A DNA stretch of 64,000 nucleotides from Pardosa pseudoannulata (taxonomy: Eukaryota; Arthropoda; Arachnida; Araneae; Lycosidae), in assembly GCA_032207245.1 (NCBI GenBank), contig JAGEOH010000221.1:2501-66500 (forward strand), read 5' to 3'. Shown here piece after piece: positions 54,301 to 64,000 of this stretch. Both the position numbers and the translations under genes were made by a program. Every line of letters starts with the position of its first letter. The stretch's first letter is position 1. The notes under the pieces were generated by a model. That model worked only from the letters and a program-made list of their open reading frames with translations, did no database searches and was not told where the DNA came from.

Positions 54301-57300
54301 TTCAGAACACAGGAAAGTTTAATAAATATATAAAATTGCAAATATCTCGAAAACGGTGCGTCCTAGGTGAAAAATAACGAAAAAAATGCTGCCTTAGGAA
54401 CTCCATGTAGTTTTCGATATATTTTCCGTACCCATTATCAAAACATGAATTTGAAAAGATTTTAAAAATCCACCGAACCATAGACATACCCTGTGCACCG
54501 GGGGAATGTATTTACCAGCGAATTTTTCAGAACACAGGAAAGTTTAATAAATATATAAAATTGCAAATATCTCGAAAACGGTGCGTCCTAGGTGAAAAAT
54601 AACGAAAAAAATGCTGCCTTAGGAACTCCATGTAGTTTTCGATATATTTTCCGTACCCATTATCAAAACATGAATTTGAAAAGATTTTAAAAATCCACCG
54701 AACCATAGACATACCCCGTGCACCGGGGGAATGTATTTACCAGCGAATTTTTCAGAACACAGGAAAGTTTAATAAATATATAAAATTGCAAATATCTCGA
54801 AAACGGTGCGTCCTAGGTGAAAAATAACGAAAAAAAATGCTGCCTTAGGAACTCCATGTAGTTTTCGATATATTTTCCGTACCCATTATCAAAACATGAA
54901 TTTGAAAAGATTTTAAAAATCCACCGAACCATAGACATACCCCGTGCACCGGGGGAATGTATTTACCAGCGAATTTTTCAGAACACAGGAAAGTTTAATA
55001 AATATATAAAATTGCAAATATCTCGAAAACGGTGCGTCCTAGGTGAAAAATAACGAAAAAAAATGCTGCCTTAGGAACTCCATGTAGTTTTCGATATATT
55101 TTCCGTACCCATTATCAAAACATGAATTTGAAAAGATTTTAAAAATCCACCGAACCATAGACATACCCCGTGCACCGGGGGAATGTATTTACCAGCGAAT
55201 TTTTCAGAACACAGGAAAGTTTAATAAATATATAAAATTGCAAATATCTCGAAAACGGTGCGTCCTAGGTGAAAAATAACGAAAAAAAATGCTGCCTTAG
55301 GAACTCCATGTAGTTTTCGATATATTTTCCGTACCCATTATCAAAACATGAATTTGAAAAGATTTTAAAAATCCACCGAACCATAGACATACCCCGTGCA
55401 CCGGGGGAATGTATTTACCAGCGAATTTTTCAGAACACAGGAAAGTTTAATAAATATATAAAATTGCAAATATCTCGAAAACGGTGCGTCCTAGGTGAAA
55501 AATAACGAAAAAAATGCTGCCTTAGGAACTCCATGTAGTTTTCGATATATTTTCCGTACCCATTATCAAAACATGAATTTGAAAAGATTTTAAAAATCCA
55601 CCGAACCATAGACATACCCCGTGCACCGGGGAATGTATTTACCAGCGAATTTTTCAGAACACAGGAAAGTTTAATAAATATATAAAATTGCAAATATCTC
55701 GAAAACGGTGCGTCCTAGGTGAAAAATAACGAAAAAAATGCTGCCTTAGGAACTCCATGTAGTTTTCGATATATTTTCCGTACCCATTATCAAAACATGA
55801 ATTTGAAAAGATTTTAAAAATCCACCGAACCATAGACATACCCCGTGCACCGGGGGAATGTATTTACCAGCGAATTTTTCAGAACACAGGAAAGTTTAAT
55901 AAATATATAAAATTGCAAATATCTCGAAAACGGTGCGTCCTAGGTGAAAAATAACGAAAAAAATGCTGCCTTAGGAACTCCATGTAGTTTTCGATATATT
56001 TTCCGTACCCATTATCAAAACATGAATTTGAAAAGATTTTAAAAATCCACCGAACCATAGACATACCCCGTGCACCGGGGAATGTATTTACCAGCGAATT
56101 TTTCAGAACACAGGAAAGTTTAATAAATATATAAAATTGCAAATATCTCGAAAACGGTGCGTCCTAGGTGAAAAATAACGAAAAAAAATGCTGCCTTAGG
56201 AACTCCATGTAGTTTTCGATATATTTTCCGTACCCATTATCAAAACATGAATTTGAAAAGATTTTAAAAATCCACCGAACCATAGACATACCCCGTGCAC
56301 CGGGGAATGTATTTACCAGCGAATTTTTCAGAACACAGGAAAGTTTAATAAATATATAAAATTGCAAATATCTCGAAAACGGTGCGTCCTAGGTGAAAAA
56401 TAACGAAAAAAATGCTGCCTTAGGAACTCCATGTAGTTTTCGATATATTTTCCGTACCCATTATCAAAACATGAATTTGAAAAGATTTTAAAAATCCACC
56501 GAACCATAGACATACCCCGTGCACCGGGGGAATGTATTTACCAGCGAATTTTTCAGAACACAGGAAAGTTTAATAAATATATAAAATTGCAAATATCTCG
56601 AAAACGGTGCGTCCTAGGTGAAAAATAACGAAAAAAATGCTGCCTTAGGAACTCCATGTAGTTTTCGATATATTTTCCGTACCCATTATCAAAACATGAA
56701 TTTGAAAAGATTTTAAAAATCCACCGAACCATAGACATACCCCGTGCACCGGGGGAATGTATTTACCAGCGAATTTTTCAGAACACAGGAAAGTTTAATA
56801 AATATATAAAATTGCAAATATCTCGAAAACGGTGCGTCCTAGGTGAAAAATAACGAAAAAAATGCTGCCTTAGGAACTCCATGTAGTTTTCGATATATTT
56901 TCCGTACCCATTATCAAAACATGAATTTGAAAAGATTTTAAAAATCCACCGAACCATAGACATACCCCGTGCACCGGGGGAATGTATTTACCAGCGAATT
57001 TTTCAGAACACAGGAAAGTTTAATAAATATATAAAATTGCAAATATCTCGAAAACGGTGCGTCCTAGGTGAAAAATAACGAAAAAAAATGCTGCCTTAGG
57101 AACTCCATGTAGTTTTCGATATATTTTCCGTACCCATTATCAAAACATGAATTTGAAAAGATTTTAAAAATCCACCGAACCATAGACATACCCCGTGCAC
57201 CGGGGGAATGTATTTACCAGCGAATTTTTCAGAACACAGGAAAGTTTAATAAATATATAAAATTGCAAATATCTCGAAAACGGTGCGTCCTAGGTGAAAA

Positions 57301-60300
57301 ATAACGAAAAAAAATGCTGCCTTAGGAACTCCATGTAGTTTTCGATATATTTTCCGTACCCATTATCAAAACATGAATTTGAAAAGATTTTAAAAATCCA
57401 CCGAACCATAGACATACCCCGTGCACCGGGGGAATGTATTTACCAGCGAATTTTTCAGAACACAGGAAAGTTTAATAAATATAAAATTGCAAATATCTCG
57501 AAAACGGTGCGTCCTAGGTGAAAAATAACGAAAAAAATGCTGCCTTAGGAACTCCATGTAGTTTTCGATATATTTTCCGTACCCATTATCAAAACATGAA
57601 TTTGAAAAGATTTTAAAAATCCACCGAACCATAGACATACCCCGTGCACCGGGGGAATGTATTTACCAGCGAATTTTTCAGAACACAGGAAAGTTTAATA
57701 AATATATAAAATTGCAAATATCTCGAAAACGGTGCGTCCTAGGTGAAAAATAACGAAAAAAATGCTGCCTTAGGAACTCCATGTAGTTTTCGATATATTT
57801 TCCGTACCCATTATCAAAACATGAATTTGAAAAGATTTTAAAAAATCCACCGAACCATAGACATACCCCGTGCACCGGGGGAATGTATTTACCAGCGAAT
57901 TTTTCAGAACACAGGAAAGTTTAATAAATATATAAAATTGCAAATATCTCGAAAACGGTGCGTCCTAGGTGAAAAATAACGAAAAAAAATGCTGCCTTAG
58001 GAACTCCATGTAGTTTTCGATATATTTTCCGTACCCATTATCAAAACATGAATTTGAAAAGATTTTAAAAATCCACCGAACCATAGACATACCCCGTGCA
58101 CCGGGGGAATGTATTTACCAGCGAATTTTTCAGAACACAGGAAAGTTTAAATAATATATAAAATTGCAAATATCTCGAAAACGGTGCGTCCTAGGTGAAA
58201 AATAACGAAAAAAATGCTGCCTTAGGAACTCCATGTAGTTTTCGATATATTTTCCGTACCCATTATCAAAACATGAATTTGAAAAGATTTTAAAAATCCA
58301 CCGAACCATAGACATACCCCGTGCACCGGGGGAATGTATTTACCAGCGAATTTTTCAGAACACAGGAAAGTTTAATAAATATATAAAATTGCAAATATCT
58401 CGAAAACGGTGCGTCCTAGGTGAAAAATAACGAAAAAAATGCTGCCTTAGGAACTCCATGTAGTTTTCGATATATTTTCCGTACCCATTATCAAAACATG
58501 AATTTGAAAAGATTTTAAAAATCCACCGAACCATAGACATACCCCGTGCACCGGGGGAATGTATTTACCAGCGAATTTTTCAGAACACAGGAAAGTTTAA
58601 TAAATATATAAAATTGCAAATATCTCGAAAACGGTGCGTCCTAGGTGAAAAATAACGAAAAAAATGCTGCCTTAGGAACTCCATGTAGTTTTCGATATAT
58701 TTTCCGTACCCATTATCAAAACATGAATTTGAAAAGATTTTAAAAATCCACCGAACCATAGACATACCCCGTGCACCGGGGGAATGTATTTACCAGCGAA
58801 TTTTTCAGAACACAGGAAAGTTTAATAAATATATAAAATTGCAAATATCTCGAAAACGGTGCGTCCTAGGTGAAAAATAACGAAAAAAATGCTGCCTTAG
58901 GAACTCCATGTAGTTTTCGATATATTTTCCGTACCCATTATCAAAACATGAATTTGAAAAGATTTTAAAAATCCACCGAACCATAGACATACCCCGTGCA
59001 CCGGGGGAATGTATTTACCAGCGAATTTTTCAGAACACAGGAAAGTTTAATAAATATATAAAATTGCAAATATCTCGAAAACGGTGCGTCCTAGGTGAAA
59101 AATAACGAAAAAATGCTGCCTTAGGAACTCCATGTAGTTTTCGATATATTTTCCGTACCCATTATCAAAACATGAATTTGAAAAGATTTTAAAAATCCAC
59201 CGAACCATAGACATACCCCGTGCACCGGGGGAATGTATTTACCAGCGAATTTTTCAGAACACAGGAAAGTTTAATAAATATAAAATTGCAAATATCTCGA
59301 AAACGGTGCGTCCTAGGTGAAAAATAACGAAAAAAAATGCTGCCTTAGGAACTCCATGTAGTTTTCGATATATTTTCCGTACCCATTATCAAAACATGAA
59401 TTTGAAAAGATTTTAAAAATCCACCGAACCATAGACATACCCCGTGCACCGGGGGAATGTATTTACCAGCGAATTTTTCAGAACACAGGAAAGTTTAATA
59501 AATATATAAAATTGCAAATATCTCGAAAACGGTGCGTCCTAGGTGAAAAATAACGAAAAAAATGCTGCCTTAGGAACTCCATGTAGTTTTCGATATATTT
59601 TCCGTACCCATTATCAAAACATGAATTTGAAAAGATTTTAAAAATCCACCGAACCATAGACATACCCCGTGCACCGGGGGAATGTATTTACCAGCGAATT
59701 TTTCAGAACACAGGAAAGTTTAATAAATATATAAAATTGCAAATATCTCGAAAACGGTGCGTCCTAGGTGAAAAATAACGAAAAAAATGCTGCCTTAGGA
59801 ACTCCATGTAGTTTTCGATATATTTTCCGTACCCATTATCAAAACATGAATTTGAAAAGATTTTAAAAAATCCACCGAACCATAGACATACCCCGTGCAC
59901 CGGGGGAATGTATTTACCAGCGAATTTTTCAGAACACAGGAAAGTTTAATAAATATATAAAATTGCAAATATCTCGAAAACGGTGCGTCCTAGGTGAAAA
60001 ATAACGAAAAAAATGCTGCCTTAGGAACTCCATGTAGTTTTCGATATATTTTCCGTACCCATTATCAAAACATGAATTTGAAAAGATTTTAAAAATCCAC
60101 CGAACCATAGACATACCCCGTGCACCGGGGGAATGTATTTACCAGCGAATTTTTCAGAACACAGGAAAGTTTAATAATATATAAAATTGCAAATATCTCG
60201 AAAACGGTGCGTCCTAGGTGAAAAATAACGAAAAAAATGCTGCCTTAGGAACTCCATGTAGTTTTCGATATATTTTCCGTACCCATTATCAAAACATGAA

Positions 60301-60814
60301 TTTGAAAAGATTTTAAAAATCCACCGAACCATAGACATACCCCGTGCACCGGGGGAATGTATTTACCAGCGAATTTTTCAGAACACAGGAAAGTTTAATA
60401 AATATATAAAATTGCAAATATCTCGAAAACGGTGCGTCCTAGGTGAAAAATAACGAAAAAAATGCTGCCTTAGGAACTCCATGTAGTTTTCGATATATTT
60501 TCCGTACCCATTATCAAAACATGAATTTGAAAAGATTTTAAAAATCCACCGAACCATAGACATACCCCGTGCACCGGGGGAATGTATTTACCAGCGAATT
60601 TTTCAGAACACAGGAAAGTTTAATAAATATATAAAATTGCAAATATCTCGAAAACGGTGCGTCCTAGGTGAAAAATAACGAAAAAAATGCTGCCTTAGGA
60701 ACTCCATGTAGTTTTCGATATATTTTCCGTACCCATTATCAAAACATGAATTTGAAAAGATTTTAAAAATCCACCGAACCATAGACATACCCCGTGCACC
60801 GGGGGAATGTATTA

Positions 60815-61041
60815 ACAGCGAATTTTTCAGAACACAGGAAAGTTTAATAAATATATAAAATTGCAAATATCTCGAAAACGGTGCGTCCTAGGTGAAAAAT
60901 AACGAAAAAATGCTGCCTTAGGAACTCCATGTAGTTTTTTTAGATATATTTTCCGTACCCATTATCAAAACATGAATTTGAAAAGATTTTAAAAATCCAC
61001 CGAACCATAGACATACCCCGTGCACCGGGGGAATGTATTTA
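60815..61041 (+). repeat. Variant monomer with T-run expansion and altered start
   Basis: The junction TATTTACCAGCG reads TATTAACAGCG at 60810-60820, the only copy junction altered this way. The copy has a 6-A run, and GTTTTCGATATA reads GTTTTTTTAGATATA, which breaks the right dyad arm. Confidence 0.83.
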
Positions 61042-63292
61042 CCAGCGAATTTTTCAGAACACAGGAAAGTTTAATAAATATATAAAATTGCAAATATCTC
61101 GAAAACGGTGCGTCCTAGGTGAAAAATAACGAAAAAAATGCTGCCTTAGGAACTCCATGTAGTTTTCGATATATTTTCCGTACCCATTATCAAAACATGA
61201 ATTTGAAAAGATTTTAAAAATCCACCGAACCATAGACATACCCCGTGCACCGGGGGAATGTATTTACCAGCGAATTTTTCAGAACACAGGAAAGTTTAAT
61301 AAATATATAAAATTGCAAATATCTCGAAAACGGTGCGTCCTAGGTGAAAAATAACGAAAAAAAATGCTGCCTTAGGAACTCCATGTAGTTTTCGATATAT
61401 TTTCCGTACCCATTATCAAAACATGAATTTGAAAAGATTTTAAAAATCCACCGAACCATAGACATACCCCGTGCACCGGGGGAATGTATTTACCAGCGAA
61501 TTTTTCAGAACACAGGAAAGTTTAATAAATATATAAAATTGCAAATATCTCGAAAACGGTGCGTCCTAGGTGAAAAATAACGAAAAAAAATGCTGCCTTA
61601 GGAACTCCATGTAGTTTTCGATATATTTTCCGTACCCATTATCAAAACATGAATTTGAAAAGATTTTAAAAATCCACCGAACCATAGACATACCCCGTGC
61701 ACCGGGGAATGTATTTACCAGCGAATTTTTCAGAACACAGGAAAGTTTAATAAATATATAAAATTGCAAATATCTCGAAAACGGTGCGTCCTAGGTGAAA
61801 AATAACGAAAAAAATGCTGCCTTAGGAACTCCATGTAGTTTTCGATATATTTTCCGTACCCATTATCAAAACATGAATTTGAAAAGATTTTAAAAATCCA
61901 CCGAACCATAGACATACCCCGTGCACCGGGGGAATGTATTTACCAGCGAATTTTTCAGAACACAGGAAAGTTTAATAAATATATAAAATTGCAAATATCT
62001 CGAAAACGGTGCGTCCTAGGTGAAAAATAACGAAAAAAATGCTGCCTTAGGAACTCCATGTAGTTTTCGATATATTTTCCGTACCCATTATCAAAACATG
62101 AATTTGAAAAGATTTTAAAAATCCACCGAACCATAGACATACCCCGTGCACCGGGGGAATGTATTTACCAGCGAATTTTTCAGAACACAGGAAAGTTTAA
62201 TAAATATATAAAATTGCAAATATCTCGAAAACGGTGCGTCCTAGGTGAAAAATAACGAAAAAAAATGCTGCCTTAGGAACTCCATGTAGTTTTCGATATA
62301 TTTTCCGTACCCATTATCAAAACATGAATTTGAAAAGATTTTAAAAATCCACCGAACCATAGACATACCCCGTGCACCGGGGGAATGTATTTACCAGCGA
62401 ATTTTTCAGAACACAGGAAAGTTTAATAAATATATAAAATTGCAAATATCTCGAAAACGGTGCGTCCTAGGTGAAAAATAACGAAAAAAATGCTGCCTTA
62501 GGAACTCCATGTAGTTTTCGATATATTTTCCGTACCCATTATCAAAACATGAATTTGAAAAGATTTTAAAAATCCACCGAACCATAGACATACCCCGTGC
62601 ACCGGGGGAATGTATTTACCAGCGAATTTTTCAGAACACAGGAAAGTTTAATAAATATATAAAATTGCAAATATCTCGAAAACGGTGCGTCCTAGGTGAA
62701 AAATAACGAAAAAAATGCTGCCTTAGGAACTCCATGTAGTTTTCGATATATTTTCCGTACCCATTATCAAAACATGAATTTGAAAAGATTTTAAAAATCC
62801 ACCGAACCATAGACATACCCCGTGCACCGGGGGAATGTATTTACCAGCGAATTTTTCAGAACACAGGAAAGTTTAATAAATATATAAAATTGCAAATATC
62901 TCGAAAACGGTGCGTCCTAGGTGAAAAATAACGAAAAAAAATGCTGCCTTAGGAACTCCATGTAGTTTTCGATATATTTTCCGTACCCATTATCAAACAT
63001 GAATTTGAAAAGATTTTAAAAATCCACCGAACCATAGACATACCCCGTGCACGGGGGAATGTATTTACCAGCGAATGTTTCAGAACACAGGAAAGTTTAA
63101 TAAATATATAAAATTGCAAATATCTCGAAAACGGTGCGTCCTAGGTGAAAAATAACGAAAAAAATGCTGCCTTAGGAACTCCATGTAGTTTTCGATATAT
63201 TTTCCGTACCCATTATCAAAACATGAATTTGAAAAGATTTTAAAAATCCACCGAACCATAGACATACCCCGTGCACCGGGGGAATGTATTTA

Positions 63293-63520
63293 CCAGCGAA
63301 TTTTTCAGAACACAGGAAAGTTTAATAAATATATAAAATTGCAAATATCTCGAAAACGGTGCGTCCTAGGTGAAAAATAACGAAAAAAATGCTGCCTTAG
63401 GAACTCCATGTAGTTTTTTTATATATATTTTCCGTACCCATTATCAAAACATGAATTTGAAAAGATTTTAAAAATCCACCGAACCATAGACATACCCCGT
63501 GCACCGGGGGAATGTATTTA
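63293..63520 (+). repeat. Variant monomer with T-run expansion (228 bp)
   Basis: GTAGTTTTCGATATATTTT reads GTAGTTTTTTTATATATATTTT, adding 3 bp and removing the CG of the right dyad arm. The preceding copy (63068) has GAATGTTTCAG for GAATTTTTCAG. Confidence 0.85.
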
Positions 63521-63969
63521 CCAGCGAATTTTTCAGAACACAGGAAAGTTTAATAAATATATAAAATTGCAAATATCTCGAAAACGGTGCGTCCTAGGTG
63601 AAAAATAACGAAAAAAATGCTGCCTTAGGAACTCCATGTAGTTTTCGATATATTTTCCGTACCCATTATCAAAACATGAATTTGAAAAGATTTTAAAAAT
63701 CCACCGAACCATAGACATACCCCGTGCACCGGGGGAATGTATTTACCAGCGAATTTTTCAGAACACAGGAAGTTTAATAAATATATAAAATTGCAAATAT
63801 CTCGAAAACGGTGCGTCCTAGGTGAAAAATAACGAAAAAAATGCTGCCTTAGGAACTCCATGTAGTTTTCGATATATTTTCCGTACCCATTATCAAAACA
63901 TGAATTTGAAAAGATTTTAAAAATCCACCGAACCATAGACATACCCCGTGCACCGGGGGAATGTATTTA

Positions 63970-64000
63970 CCAGCGAATTTTTCAGAACACAGGAAAGTTT
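63970..64000 (+). repeat. Partial satellite monomer cut by the window end
   Basis: The first 31 bp of copy 285, CCAGCG through GGAAAGTTT, are present before the window stops. The array continues beyond this edge. Confidence 0.97.

Larger units (their letters stand above)
52712..63969 (+). repeat. Satellite block 6: mixed copies with more indels (50 monomers)
   Basis: Copies 235-284, 15 with 8 A. From about 55418 onward length variants become frequent: one G lost from the G-run in copies starting 55418, 55867, 56091 and 61493, TA-unit losses at 57443 and 59242, and expanded T-runs at 60815 and 63293. The rise could mean a less well homogenised part of the array or residual assembly error in homopolymers. 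No gene is present. Confidence 0.92.
1..64000 (+). repeat. Satellite DNA array, 225-bp monomer, 284 full copies plus a partial
   Basis: Every base of the window belongs to a tandem repeat in which the block starting CCAGCGAATTTTTCAGAACA recurs every 225 or 226 bp. I placed 284 consecutive copy starts, from 1, 227, 452 and 677 to 63746 and 63970, without a gap, an inverted copy or a foreign insertion. Copy lengths run from 221 to 228 bp. Of the 284, 210 carry 7 A in the central A-run, 68 carry 8, four carry 6, one carries 5 and one carries 9. Many neighbouring copies look identical, which is expected of a recently amplified or actively homogenised satellite. Such long single-family arrays are typical of centromeric, pericentromeric or subtelomeric heterochromatin; which of these applies cannot be seen here. 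The + strand is A-rich relative to T (about 86 A and 60 T per monomer), so strand asymmetry persists across the window. Orientation is by convention only. Confidence 0.99.

Noticed and set aside
1..64000. CRISPR array
   Set aside because: The whole 225-bp unit is repeated. There are no unique spacers between short repeats and no cas genes.
1..64000. Strict higher-order repeat structure
   Set aside because: I ordered all copies by A-run length and rare variants and found no fixed multi-monomer period. Only local pairs and short shared segments were visible. An all-against-all monomer comparison could still reveal one.
1..64000. Bacterial, phage or organelle DNA
   Set aside because: No coding sequence, tRNA or rRNA occurs in 64 kb, and such a pure 225-bp array would be without parallel I know of in those genomes.

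Overview
The whole 64 kb window is one uninterrupted satellite DNA array. I count 284 complete head-to-tail copies of a monomer of about 225 bp, followed by a 31-bp start of copy 285. All copies lie in the same orientation. I found no gene, RNA gene, transposon, CRISPR array or unique sequence. Both ends of the window fall inside the array, so its true length and flanks are unknown. The count is self-consistent: 284 x 225 = 63,900, and the length deviations I tallied by eye (68 monomers with one extra A, +37 from other insertions, -36 from deletions) sum to +69. That gives 63,969, exactly where the last partial copy begins.

The window suggests a eukaryotic nuclear genome, most likely pericentromeric, centromeric or other constitutive heterochromatin captured in a long-read assembly. 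The monomer is about 35% GC and CpG is not depleted (10 CpG per monomer against about 7 expected), which argues against heavily methylated vertebrate or plant DNA. The phrase ATATCTCGAAAAC resembles repeats I recall from insect genomes, so an arthropod is my best guess, but it is weak and unchecked.

Monomer layout (position 1 = first C of CCAGCG; 7-A form): an AT-rich segment with AATAAA and TATATAAAA motifs (31-46); a large imperfect dyad (50-136) with arms of 16 bp matching at 14 positions and a nested second pair (72-78 and 103-110); a slippage-prone A-run at its centre (91-97); an A/T-rich stretch (150-179); and a GC-rich hairpin (195-220) that is a hot spot for substitutions and indels. 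A/T-tracts through the dyad are spaced near multiples of the helical repeat, so the DNA is predicted to be curved.

Region by region, copies are near-identical and differ mainly in A-run length. 1-20270 is mixed (18 of 90 copies have 8 A). 20271-24318 has none (0 of 18). 24319-34928 is 8-A-rich (24 of 47, plus one 9-A copy). 34929-47540 is mostly 7-A (11 of 56 with 8 A). 47541-52711 has none (0 of 23). 52712-63969 is mixed (15 of 50). Rare shared variants mark local duplications, but I see no strict higher-order repeat. Short open frames recur because the period is a multiple of three; I do not regard any as a gene. I found no new molecular system; the interest lies in the satellite's internal symmetry and its record of turnover.
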